From the NCBI RefSeq assembly GCF_000170895.1, contig NZ_ABCS01000003.1, positions 142,574-206,573 of the forward strand: a stretch of DNA of 64,000 nt, written 5' to 3'. Made by a program: the position numbers and the translations under genes. The notes below the pieces were generated by a model. It worked only from the letters and a program-made list of their open reading frames with translations. It was not told the origin of the DNA and did not search any database. Source of the DNA: Plesiocystis pacifica SIR-1 (GTDB taxonomy: Bacteria; Myxococcota_A; Polyangia; Nannocystales; Nannocystaceae). Every line of letters begins with the position of its first letter. Position 1 is the first letter of the stretch. This document shows positions 16,766 through 24,948 of this stretch, piece by piece.

Positions 16766-18128
16766 GGAGGAGCGCGACCACAAGCAGCCCCCGAGCGCGG
16801 TCGAGCTCGGCGCGGACGAGCGCGTCTACAAGGTCGAGATGCTCGCGCGGGTCGAGGGCGAGGGGCGCTTTTGGCTGCGCCTCGACGCCGCCGGGGAGGT
16901 CGCCGACGCCAAGCTGGCGATCTTCGAGGCGCCGCGCTTTTTCGAGGCTTTCCTGCGCGGCCGAGACCTCGAGGAGGTCCCCGACATCGTCGCGCGGATC
17001 TGCGGGATCTGCCCCGTGGCCTACCAGATGGGCGCCGTGCGGGCCCTCGAGCGGATCTTGGGCGTGGATCCGCCGAGCCCCGGGATCCGCAGCCTGCGGC
17101 GCCTGCTCTACTGCGGCGAGTGGATCGAGAGCCACGTGCTGCACGTGTTCATGCTCCACGCCCCGGACTTCCTCGGCTACGAGAGCGCCATCGAGATGGC
17201 CGCCGACCACCGCGCCCGGGTCGAGCAGGGCCTGCGCCTCAAGAAGGTCGGCAACGCGATCATCGAGGTCCTCGGCGGCCGGGCCATCCACCCGGTCTCG
17301 CCGAAGGTGGGTGGCTTTAGCCGCACGCCGACGGTGGCCGAGCTCGCGGCCCTGCGCCCGCGCCTCGAGGCCGCGCTCGAGGAGGCCGAGGCGGTCGTCG
17401 AGTGGAGCGCGGGCCTGCCCATGCCGGCGCTCGAGCTCGACTATGTGTTCGTGTCCCTGGCCAGCGAGGACTACCCCATCGAGTTCGGCGACGAGGTGCT
17501 CGTGCGCGGGCGCGGCCGGGACGAGCGGGTCGACGTCGATGAATTTCTCGACCACTTCGTCGAGGACCACGTCGCCCACTCCAACGCCCTGCAGTGCCGG
17601 CTGCGCGACGGCACGCCCTACCTGGTCGGGCCCATGGCGCGGCTCAACCTGTTCGCCGATCGCCTCCACCCCCGGGCCGCGCGGGCCCTCGAGCGCAGCG
17701 GCCTGGCCCTGCCCGTGCGCAACCCCTACCAGTCGATCATCGTGCGCGCCGTCGAGGTCGTGCACGCCTTCGCCACGGCCCTGGACATCGTCACGAACTA
17801 CACCCGCCGCGTCGAGCCGGCCTTCGTCGAGCTGCCGCCCGCGGGGGCGCGCGCAGGGCGGGCCAGCGGGGGCACCGAGGCGCCCCGGGGGCTGTGCTGG
17901 CACCGCTACGAGACCGACGCCGAGGGGCTGATCGTCGACGCGCGCATCGTCCCGCCGACCTCGCAAAACCAGGCCCGGATCGAGCGCGACCTGGTCGGCC
18001 TGGCGCCGCAGCTGCTGGCCATGGACCACGGCGCCGCGACCCGGCGCTGCGAGCAGCTGATCCGCGCCTACGACCCGTGCATCTCGTGCGCGACCCACTT
18101 CCTGAAGCTGGAGATCGAGCGGGGCTGA
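16755..18128 (+). CDS. hyhL: [NiFe] hydrogenase large catalytic subunit (group 3b-like)
   Basis: 457 residues. The N-terminal NiFe ligand motif is RICGICPVAYQ near residues 82-92 and the C-terminal one is DPCISCATH at 440-448, giving the four Cys ligands. A short tail after His448 (FLKLEIERG) would be removed by the endopeptidase encoded next. Tyr occupies the place of the His seen in many RxCGxCxxxH motifs; this appears to be a group 3b feature. The enzyme couples H2 to NAD(P)+/NAD(P)H in the cytoplasm. The gene overlaps both neighbours, consistent with coupled translation of the core subunits. Confidence 0.92.
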   Translation: MTTEEERDHKQPPSAVELGADERVYKVEMLARVEGEGRFWLRLDAAGEVADAKLAIFEAPRFFEAFLRGRDLEEVPDIVARICGICPVAYQMGAVRALERILGVDPPSPGIRSLRRLLYCGEWIESHVLHVFMLHAPDFLGYESAIEMAADHRARVEQGLRLKKVGNAIIEVLGGRAIHPVSPKVGGFSRTPTVAELAALRPRLEAALEEAEAVVEWSAGLPMPALELDYVFVSLASEDYPIEFGDEVLVRGRGRDERVDVDEFLDHFVEDHVAHSNALQCRLRDGTPYLVGPMARLNLFADRLHPRAARALERSGLALPVRNPYQSIIVRAVEVVHAFATALDIVTNYTRRVEPAFVELPPAGARAGRASGGTEAPRGLCWHRYETDAEGLIVDARIVPPTSQNQARIERDLVGLAPQLLAMDHGAATRRCEQLIRAYDPCISCATHFLKLEIERG

Positions 18129-18616
18129 TGGCCGTCCGCGTCATCGCCCTCGGCAGCCCCCACGGCGGGGACGATGCCCTGGCCCTCGAGCTCGGGGCCA
18201 GCTTGGGCGAGCGCTACGGCGAGCGCGTCGAGCTGCGCCTGGCCGGGCGCCCGGGGCCGGGCCTGCTCGACCTGCTCGAGACGGCGGCGCCGGTGCTGCT
18301 CCTCGACGTGGTCCGCAGCGCCGCGTCGCCGGGGACGGTCCATCGAGTTCCGCTCGCCGAGCTCGAGTCGCGGAGCCTGGCCGAGGAGCAGGTCTCGTCT
18401 CATGGCTTTGGCCCGGGGGAGGCCCTCGAGCTCGGTCGGGTCCTGGGTCGCGTCCTGCCGCGGGGGACCTTCGTGGGCCTCGAGGGCGAGCGCTTCGAGC
18501 TCGGGGCCGAGCCCTCGCCGGCGATGCGCGCGGCCTGTGTCCGCTTTGCAGCCGCGGCCAGCGATGCCCTCGAGCAGCTCGAGCAGGAGAGAGCGTCATG
18601 CACGAATCGGGTCTGA
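18128..18616 (+). CDS. Hydrogenase maturation endopeptidase
   Basis: 162 residues. It begins VIALGSPHGGDDALALELG, the HycI/HyaD-type motif in which the Asp binds nickel of the immature large subunit. LLLDVV near residue 58 and SSHGFGPGEAL near 92 supply the other conserved acidic and His positions. It should cleave the C-terminal tail of HyhL after nickel insertion. The ATG overlaps the hyhL stop (TGATG) and the 3' end overlaps hypA by 19 nt. Confidence 0.88.
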   Translation: MAVRVIALGSPHGGDDALALELGASLGERYGERVELRLAGRPGPGLLDLLETAAPVLLLDVVRSAASPGTVHRVPLAELESRSLAEEQVSSHGFGPGEALELGRVLGRVLPRGTFVGLEGERFELGAEPSPAMRAACVRFAAAASDALEQLEQERASCTNRV

Positions 18617-18864
18617 TCCAAGCGCTCATCGACACCGCCGAGGCCGAGGCCGCGACCCGGCGGGCGCAGCTCGTCGGCATCGAGCTGCGCCTGGGGGTCC
18701 TCGCTGGGGGCTCGCCGGCGCACCTGCGCGAGCACTTCGAGCACGAGTGCGCGCGGCGGGGGCTCGCGGGGGTCGAGCTCGACATCCGCGCCGAGCCCGA
18801 CTACCCCGGCGGTATCGAGATCACCGGGTTGTCGCTGCGGCCCTTGGCAAAGTCCGCGCCCTGA
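18598..18864 (+). CDS. hypA: HypA-like nickel chaperone lacking the zinc-finger domain
   Basis: 88 residues against the usual 113-118. The N-terminal MHE with the nickel-binding His2, and the alpha/beta core (VGIELRLGVLAGGSPAHL, then VELDIRAEP) align well with HypA. Between RAEP and the last beta-strand (IEITGLSLRP) the roughly 30-residue segment that carries the two CxxC zinc pairs is absent; only DYPGG remains, and no CxxC pair exists anywhere. AGGAGAGA precedes the ATG. It probably still delivers nickel to HyhL, possibly in another way. hypB, its usual GTPase partner, is not in this operon. Confidence 0.85.
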   Translation: MHESGLIQALIDTAEAEAATRRAQLVGIELRLGVLAGGSPAHLREHFEHECARRGLAGVELDIRAEPDYPGGIEITGLSLRPLAKSAP

Positions 18865-18883
18865 GCTGCGGCTGGGTTGAACC

Positions 18884-21130
18884 ATGGCGGCGCGGCGCGG
18901 GCAGATTCGGGGCATCGTTCAGGGCGTGGGCTTTCGGCCCTTCGTCGCGGGGTTGGCTCGTGGGCTCGGCCTGCGCGGTCACGTCGAGAACCGTGGGGGC
19001 GAGGTGATCGTGGCCATCGAAGGCAGCGCGGCGGCCCTCGACGCCTTCGCGGCGCGCCTGCCCGAGGAGGCCCCCGAAGCGGCGCAGATCGAGGCGGCGC
19101 GTTGGATGGAGGTCGAGGGAGGGCTCGGCGACGGCTTCGTGATTCGGGCGAGCGAGGCTCGGGGCGAAGGCGTGCTGGCGATCGGCCCCGACCTGCGCGT
19201 GTGCGAGGCTTGCCTGGCCGAGGTCGGCGACCCCGAGGATCGCCGCTTTGGCTACGGGCTCAACGCGTGCACGGCCTGCGGCCCGCGGCTGACGATCACG
19301 GCGCGCTCGCCCTGGGCCCGGGCCGACAGCGCGATGGCCAGCTTTCCTGCCTGCCCCGCCTGCCAGGGGGAGTTCGAGGATCCCGAAGATCGCCGCTGGC
19401 ACGCCGAGGCCATCGCGTGCCCCGACTGTGGCCCGCGCCTGCGCCTCGAGGCCCTCGACGGTCGAGGCCTGGCCGGTCCCGAGGGGGCGATCGAGTCTGC
19501 GGCGGAGCTCCTGCGGCGCGGGCAGGTCCTCGGGTTGAAGGGCGTCGGAGGCTTTCAGCTCCTCGTCGACGCGCGCTCGGAGGCGGCGGTCGAGACCCTG
19601 CGCGCGCGCAAGCGTCGACCGCACAAGGCGCTCGCGGTGATGGTCGCGGACTTGCGGGCGGCGGCGGAGCTGGTCGACCTCACGGGGCCCGCGGCAGCGG
19701 CTCTGGACAGCCCGGCGGGGCCGATCGTGCTGCTCCCGCGGAGGGGCCCCCAAGCCGCGGAAGGGGTCGCGCCCGGGCAGCCCCGGCTGGGCCTCATGCT
19801 CCCGACCACGGCCGCGCACGCGCGCTTGCTCGCTGCCTTTGGCGGTCCGATCGTGGCGACCTCGGGCAACGTGCACGGGCGGCCCATGGCTCGGACCCTC
19901 GACGAGGCGCGGGCGCAGCTGACCGGGGTCGCGGACGCTCTGCTGGTCCACGACCGGGCGATCCTCCGGCGCTGCGACGACTCCGTGGTGCAGGTCGTCG
20001 AGGGCCGGCCGCGAGCGCTCCGCCTCGGCCGCGGCCTGGCCCCGGCGCGCTTCGAGCTCCCGGGCAGCGCCGACGCGTCGCTCCTGGCCCTGGGCGGACA
20101 CCTGCAGCACACCCCGGCCTACGCGGGCGAGGGCCTGGCGCTGGTCTGGCCCTACGTCGGCGACCTCGACGAGGCCGAGACCCGCGTCGCCATGGGCGAG
20201 GGCCTCGCGGACTTGTGCGCGACGATCGGGCGCGCGCCGACCCGGGTGGTCTGCGACGCCCACCCGGACTACGCGACCACGCGCTGGGCCGAGGCCGCCC
20301 AGCGCCGCGACCCGAGCTTGCGCGTGGATCGGGTCTGGCACCACCACGCCCACGTCGCGGCGGTGCTCGCCGAGCACGGTCGGGCGGCGGCCCTCGGGGT
20401 GAGCTGGGACGGCGCGGGGCTGGGCACGGATCGCAGCAGCTGGGGCGGCGAGTTCTTGCTCGTCGAGGGCGCCCGCTTCCGACGGCTGGCCCACCTTCGC
20501 CCCTTCCCGCTGCCCGGCGCAGACGCGGCCGCCCGCGACGGCCTGCGCGTGCTCGCGGGCATGCTCGCGGCCGCCGAGTTGCCCGCGCCGCGTTTGGGCG
20601 GCGAGCAGGACGAGGCCCTCGCCCGCTTCCTGTCCATCGCGCGTCGCCCTCGCTTGAGCCCGTCGAGCAGCGCGGTCGGTCGGCTCTTCGACGCCTTCGC
20701 GGCGCTCGTGGGCCTGCGTCGCCGCAGCCGCTATCAGGCCGAGGCCGCCTGCGCCCTCGAGCACGCCGCGGCCGCCCACGGCCCCGCGCCGGCCTACCCC
20801 TTTGGCTTCGACGGCGCGCGCCTGGACTGGCGGCCCGCGCTGGTCGGCGCCATCGATGAGCGCGCGCGCCCTGGCCTGGTCGCCGCCCGGGTCCACGCGA
20901 CCTTGATTTCGATGATCCTGGCCGTCGTCGCCCGCCACCGCCCGCGCACCGTCGCGCTGTCGGGGGGCTGCTTCGCCAACGCGCTGCTGCTCGCGGGCGC
21001 GAGCGAGGCCCTGCGCGGCGGGGGGGTCGAGGTGCTCAGCCCCGAGCGCCTGCCCCCGGGTGACGGCGGCCTCGCCCTGGGACAAGCCTGGGTCGCCACT
21101 CGATCGGAGGAGGTCGGCGCATGTGCCTAG
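18884..21130 (+). CDS. hypF: Carbamoyltransferase HypF
   Basis: 748 residues, the normal length. Domains in order: acylphosphatase (RGIVQGVGFRPF, about 1-90), the HypF zinc fingers with CEACL, CTACG, CPACQ and CPDCG near residues 107, 128, 157 and 178, a YrdC-like domain (about 195-370, with LGLKGVGGFQLL and TSGNVHG), and a Kae1-like C-terminal domain with the metal-binding VWHHHAHVAAVLAEHG near 484. HypF makes the carbamoyl adenylate that becomes the CN ligands of the NiFe site, passing it to HypE. It starts 20 nt after hypA and its 3' end overlaps hypC by 10 nt. Confidence 0.95.
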   Translation: MAARRGQIRGIVQGVGFRPFVAGLARGLGLRGHVENRGGEVIVAIEGSAAALDAFAARLPEEAPEAAQIEAARWMEVEGGLGDGFVIRASEARGEGVLAIGPDLRVCEACLAEVGDPEDRRFGYGLNACTACGPRLTITARSPWARADSAMASFPACPACQGEFEDPEDRRWHAEAIACPDCGPRLRLEALDGRGLAGPEGAIESAAELLRRGQVLGLKGVGGFQLLVDARSEAAVETLRARKRRPHKALAVMVADLRAAAELVDLTGPAAAALDSPAGPIVLLPRRGPQAAEGVAPGQPRLGLMLPTTAAHARLLAAFGGPIVATSGNVHGRPMARTLDEARAQLTGVADALLVHDRAILRRCDDSVVQVVEGRPRALRLGRGLAPARFELPGSADASLLALGGHLQHTPAYAGEGLALVWPYVGDLDEAETRVAMGEGLADLCATIGRAPTRVVCDAHPDYATTRWAEAAQRRDPSLRVDRVWHHHAHVAAVLAEHGRAAALGVSWDGAGLGTDRSSWGGEFLLVEGARFRRLAHLRPFPLPGADAAARDGLRVLAGMLAAAELPAPRLGGEQDEALARFLSIARRPRLSPSSSAVGRLFDAFAALVGLRRRSRYQAEAACALEHAAAAHGPAPAYPFGFDGARLDWRPALVGAIDERARPGLVAARVHATLISMILAVVARHRPRTVALSGGCFANALLLAGASEALRGGGVEVLSPERLPPGDGGLALGQAWVATRSEEVGACA

Positions 21131-21378
21131 CGGTCCCCGGTCGCCTGCTCGAGCGCTGGTCGGACGCGACGGGTCTGGCCCATGGGCGCGTGGCCTTTGG
21201 CGCGGTCCGCCGCGAGGTGTGCCTGGCCTATACGCCCGAGGCCCAGGTCGGCGACTTCCTCATCGTGCACGTTGGCTTTGCGATCCAGATCCTCGACGAG
21301 GCGGCGGCCCGCGAGGCCCTCGGCTACTGGTTGGAGATCGGGTTGGAGATGGCCGAGCAGGAGGGCGGCGAGTCGTGA
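21121..21378 (+). CDS. hypC: Hydrogenase assembly chaperone HypC
   Basis: 85 residues beginning MCLAVPGRLLE, with the essential Cys2 that binds the Fe(CN)2CO unit together with HypD, and the typical GDFLIVHVGFAIQILDE segment. It is preceded by GGAGGAGG, overlaps the end of hypF, and its stop overlaps the hypD GTG. Confidence 0.95.
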   Translation: MCLAVPGRLLERWSDATGLAHGRVAFGAVRREVCLAYTPEAQVGDFLIVHVGFAIQILDEAAAREALGYWLEIGLEMAEQEGGES

Positions 21379-22487
21379 AGTGGGTCGAGGAGTTCCGGGA
21401 TCCGGCGGCGATCCGGGCCGCGAGCGCGGCGATCGCCGAGGCGATCACCCAGCCGTGGACGATCATGGAGGTCTGCGGCGGGCAGACCCACGCGATCGTG
21501 CGCTGGTCCCTGCACGAGCTCCTGCCGCCGGAGCTCGAGCTCGTCCACGGCCCGGGCTGTCCGGTGTGCGTGACCCCGGGGGAGGTCCTCGACGCCGCGC
21601 GCGACCTGGCCGTCGAGGGCGGGGTGATCCTGGCGACCTACGCCGACATGCTGCGCGTGCCGGGGCAGCGGCGCACCGGGGACCTGCTCGCGGCTCGGGC
21701 CGCAGGGGCGGACGTGCGCGCCGTCGCCTCGCCCCTCGACGCCCTGCGCCTGGCGCAGGCCCACCCCGAGCGCGAGGTCGTCATGCTCGCCGTGGGCTTC
21801 GAGACCACCGCGCCCGCGAGCGCGGCGGCGATCGAGGCGGCCGCGCGGGGCGGCGTCGCCAACTTCTCGGTGCTCGCCAGCCACGTGCGCGTGGCTCCGG
21901 CGATGGCGATGATCCTCGCAGGCGAGGACAACCGCGTGCAGGGCTTCTTGGCCGCGGGTCACGTGTGCGCCGTGGTCGGGACCGAGGACTATCCGCCCCT
22001 GGTCGAGCGCTACGGGGCGCCGATCGTGGTCACGGGCTTCGAGCCCCTCGACCTGCTCGCGGGCGTGCTCCGCTGCGTGCGTGCCCTCGAAGCCGGGCGG
22101 CCGAGGCTGGAGGTGCAGTACCGCCGGGCGGTCCGTCCCGAGGGCAATCCGGTCGCGCGAGCGGCCCTCGAGCGGGTGTTCGAGGTCGTCGACGCGCCCT
22201 GGCGCGGCCTGGGCGAGGTGCCCCAGGGGGGCCTGGCGATCCGCCCGGAGTTCGCGGCCCACGACGCCCTGCGGCGCTTCGAGCTGCGCCCGGATGAGCG
22301 GGGTGTGGCGGCCGAAGGTGGGCAGGGGAGCTGCCGCGCGGCCGATGTCCTCCGCGGTCGCCTCAAACCCCTGGCCTGCCCCGAGTTTGGCCGCGGCTGC
22401 ACCCCCGAACGACCCCTGGGCGCGCCCATGGTCTCGAGCGAGGGAGCCTGCGCCGCCTACTACCGCCACCGAGCGCGTCATGCCTGA
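21375..22487 (+). CDS. hypD: Hydrogenase maturation Fe-S protein HypD
   Basis: 370 residues with EVCGGQTHAI near residue 32 and HGPGCPVCVTP near 60, the Cys motifs at which iron, cyanide and CO are assembled with HypC. The C-terminal Cys-rich part (GSCRAADVLRG, CPEFGRGC) fits the 4Fe-4S ligands. The GTG start at 21375 overlaps the hypC stop (GTGA) and fits the normal N-terminus VKWVEEFRDP. The 3' end overlaps hypE by 8 nt. Confidence 0.94.
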   Translation: MKWVEEFRDPAAIRAASAAIAEAITQPWTIMEVCGGQTHAIVRWSLHELLPPELELVHGPGCPVCVTPGEVLDAARDLAVEGGVILATYADMLRVPGQRRTGDLLAARAAGADVRAVASPLDALRLAQAHPEREVVMLAVGFETTAPASAAAIEAAARGGVANFSVLASHVRVAPAMAMILAGEDNRVQGFLAAGHVCAVVGTEDYPPLVERYGAPIVVTGFEPLDLLAGVLRCVRALEAGRPRLEVQYRRAVRPEGNPVARAALERVFEVVDAPWRGLGEVPQGGLAIRPEFAAHDALRRFELRPDERGVAAEGGQGSCRAADVLRGRLKPLACPEFGRGCTPERPLGAPMVSSEGACAAYYRHRARHA

Positions 22488-23532
22488 TACCGATATTGAG
22501 GAGGGCCCGTCCTGCCCCTTGCCCTTCTCCGACTACGAGCGGGTCGTGCTCGCCCACGGCGGCGGCGGGCGGGTGATGCAGCGGCTGATCCGCGACCTGT
22601 TCGTCGCGGCCTTTGGCGGGGCGGCGCTCGAGCGCGGCCACGACGGGGCGGTGCTGCGGCCGCGCGGGCCCATCGCGGTGACCACCGACGCTTTCACCGT
22701 CAGCCCGCGCACCTTCCCCGGCGGCGACCTGGGCAGCCTCGCGGTCCACGGCACGGTCAACGACCTGGCGATGTGCGGCGCCCGGCCGCTGGCGCTCACG
22801 GCCAGCTTCATCCTGGAAGAGGGCCTCGAGCTGCGCGAGCTGGCGACCCTCGTCGAGCACATGGCCGCGGCCGCGCGCAGCTGCGGGGTCGAGGTCGTGA
22901 CCGGCGACACCAAGGTCGTCGAGCGCGGCAAGGGAGACGGGGTGTTCATCACGACCACGGGGGTGGGCGAGCTGCTCGTCGACCCGCCCCCGGGGCCAGA
23001 GCGCCTCGCCCCCGGGGACGCGATCGTGGTCAGCGGACCGATCGGCGAGCACGGCGTGGCGGTCCTCGCCGCGCGCGAGGGCCTGAGCCTCGAGCCGCCC
23101 CTGGTCAGCGACGCGGGCCCGGTCCACGCGGCGGCCCTCGCCCTGGTCGAGGCCTGCGAGGTCCACTGCCTGCGCGATCCGACCCGCGGGGGCCTGGCCT
23201 CGGTGCTCGCCGAGCTGGCCACGGCGAGCGGCTCGAGCATGCACATCCGCGAGGCTGATGTTCCCGTGCGCCCGGCCGTCGCCGACACCTGCGAGCTGCT
23301 CGGCCTCGACCCCCTCTACGTCGCCTGCGAGGGCCGCTTCGTGGCCTTCGTGCCCGCGGCCCAGGTGGACGACGCGCTCGCGTGTCTGCGCCGCAGCGGC
23401 TGCGAACAGGCCGCGCACATCGGCGCGCTCGGGCCCGCGAGCGCGGACCCGCTGGTGTTCGCCGAGTCAGCCCTGGGCGGGCGGCGGATCCTCGACCTGC
23501 TCTCGTCTGAGCAGCTCCCGCGGATCTGCTGA
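22480..23532 (+). CDS. hypE: Hydrogenase maturation protein HypE
   Basis: 350 residues of the AIR-synthetase-like fold: HGGGGRVMQRLI at the N-terminus, AVTTDAFTVSP, GTVNDLAMCGARP, GDTKVVERGKGDG and a C-terminal PRIC whose last Cys accepts the carbamoyl group from HypF and is dehydrated to thiocyanate. The ATG lies within the end of hypD. This is the last gene of the operon; a 7-bp hairpin at 23528-23546 includes its stop codon. With HypF, HypC and HypD it supplies the Fe(CN)2CO group. Confidence 0.95.
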   Translation: MPDTDIEEGPSCPLPFSDYERVVLAHGGGGRVMQRLIRDLFVAAFGGAALERGHDGAVLRPRGPIAVTTDAFTVSPRTFPGGDLGSLAVHGTVNDLAMCGARPLALTASFILEEGLELRELATLVEHMAAAARSCGVEVVTGDTKVVERGKGDGVFITTTGVGELLVDPPPGPERLAPGDAIVVSGPIGEHGVAVLAAREGLSLEPPLVSDAGPVHAAALALVEACEVHCLRDPTRGGLASVLAELATASGSSMHIREADVPVRPAVADTCELLGLDPLYVACEGRFVAFVPAAQVDDALACLRRSGCEQAAHIGALGPASADPLVFAESALGGRRILDLLSSEQLPRIC

Positions 23533-23546
23533 CCGGGAGGGTCAGC
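23528..23546. terminator. Bidirectional hairpin spanning two convergent stop codons
   Basis: GCTGACC at 23528-23534 pairs with GGTCAGC at 23540-23546 around GGGAG. The hypE stop (TGA 23530-23532) lies in one arm and the stop of the opposing gene (TCA 23542-23544) in the other. No U-tract follows on either side. Confidence 0.4.
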
Positions 23547-24936
23547 TCGTCGAAGCGGCGGCGGGGATGCGCGGCCAGTGGGGCGTGGACTCGACCAGGA
23601 CCTCGCGCAAGCGGCCGCGGAGCTCGCGGTGGTGGCCAGGGCGCATGTCCATCACGGTCAGCCGGCGCAGGCAGGGGAGCGCCTCGAGGAGCCGAACCTG
23701 AGCCGAGTTGGGGACCTCCGGGAGGAGCAAGTGCTCGAGCTGCTCGAGGGCGCGCAGGGCCGCGTCGGGGGGCTCGGGCTCGAGGCCGAGGAGCCGCAGG
23801 TCGAGGACGCGCAGGGGGACGGCGCGCTGGATCGACGCGAGGTGCTGCCAGTCGACGATGTCGAGGCCGTCGTCGAGGACGGCCAGCGAGGGGCTCGGCA
23901 GCTCGCGCAGGCTCGCGAGGGTGGTCGCGCTCAGGCCCAGGTGCTCGAGGCGGGGCAGGGCCTCGACGGGGCCCTCACCCCACAGCACGAGCCGACGCAG
24001 CGCCGGCCAGGCGAAGGTGTCCGCGACGTCGAGGTGGCGCAGCGGGATCTCGAGGCTCTCGAGGCGATCGTCGAGCTGGGCGTGGGCCTCTCGCCAGCGC
24101 ATGACGGGGGCTGCGCGGATCCCCATGGGCTCGACCTGGAGGTGGCGCAGGCTCAGCTCGGACAGGACCTCGGCCCACTCCTGGGGCCCGGCCTCGAGCT
24201 GAAGGCTGAGCGAGTCGAGCCGGAGCTTGGTCAGCGTGCCCAGGGCCTCGGCGGTCCTGAACCACGCGTGGAGGTGGCGCAGCTGGGGCAGCTCGGCGAG
24301 GGCGGGGAGCTCCCGGATCTGGAGCGAGCCGAGCTGGAGGTGGGTCAAGGGCGCGCCCCGGAGCCGCTCGAGCCCAGGCTGGGTGTGGTGCGGGAGGCTG
24401 AGGCCGCGCAGCTGGGGGAGGGTGAGGAGCTGCTCGAGGGCCGCGTCGAGGTGGACCCCGCCGTGGACCTGCAGCTTCAGGTGCACGAGCCGGCGCAGCT
24501 TCATCAACACGCCGAGGTCGTCCCAGTCGGCGGTGGTGCGGTTGAGCGTCGTCGACACGCACGCCGGGTTGACCCGGGCGAACTCGTGCTCGAGCTCGTC
24601 CATGCGCGAGCCCTCCAGCTTCCACAGCCCGCGCAGCGCCGGCATGGGCGCGCAGGCCTTGAGCTGGCCCTCGGCGGCGCCCGAATAGTCGACCACGAAG
24701 CCCGCCCGCATCTTGGCCAGGGCGGGGGCGAAGGACGAGGGCCAAAACTGGCTCTCGGTCGCCAGCTCGCGCGCTTGCTCGTTGAGCTCCCGGGCCTGCT
24801 CGGGGGTCGCGGCGCGGACCGAGGCGAGCTCGAGGGCGAGGAGCTCCCCGCGGGGGTCGCCGCGGGCGAGGAGCTCGTCGGCGAACACGCTGGCCTCGTC
24901 GAGCTGCGCGGCCTCGTCGATGATCTGGTCGATCAA
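23542..24936 (-). CDS. TIGR02996 repeat-companion and leucine-rich repeat-like protein
   Basis: 464 residues. Near the N-terminus, FADELLARGDPRGELLALELA matches the TIGR02996 domain, found in myxobacterial and planctomycetal proteins ahead of repeats. From about residue 90 to the end the protein consists of irregular leucine-rich repeats (such as LVHLKLQVHGGVHL and LRHLHAWFRTAE). It has no signal peptide. A TTG start at 24936 is used; the minus-strand hexamer TAGACT (24951-24946) lies 9 nt before it. The function is unknown; LRR proteins of this kind usually bind other proteins. Confidence 0.75.
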   Translation of the reverse strand: MIDQIIDEAAQLDEASVFADELLARGDPRGELLALELASVRAATPEQARELNEQARELATESQFWPSSFAPALAKMRAGFVVDYSGAAEGQLKACAPMPALRGLWKLEGSRMDELEHEFARVNPACVSTTLNRTTADWDDLGVLMKLRRLVHLKLQVHGGVHLDAALEQLLTLPQLRGLSLPHHTQPGLERLRGAPLTHLQLGSLQIRELPALAELPQLRHLHAWFRTAEALGTLTKLRLDSLSLQLEAGPQEWAEVLSELSLRHLQVEPMGIRAAPVMRWREAHAQLDDRLESLEIPLRHLDVADTFAWPALRRLVLWGEGPVEALPRLEHLGLSATTLASLRELPSPSLAVLDDGLDIVDWQHLASIQRAVPLRVLDLRLLGLEPEPPDAALRALEQLEHLLLPEVPNSAQVRLLEALPCLRRLTVMDMRPGHHRELRGRLREVLVESTPHWPRIPAAASTS

Positions 24937-24948
24937 AGCGAGGCGAGT

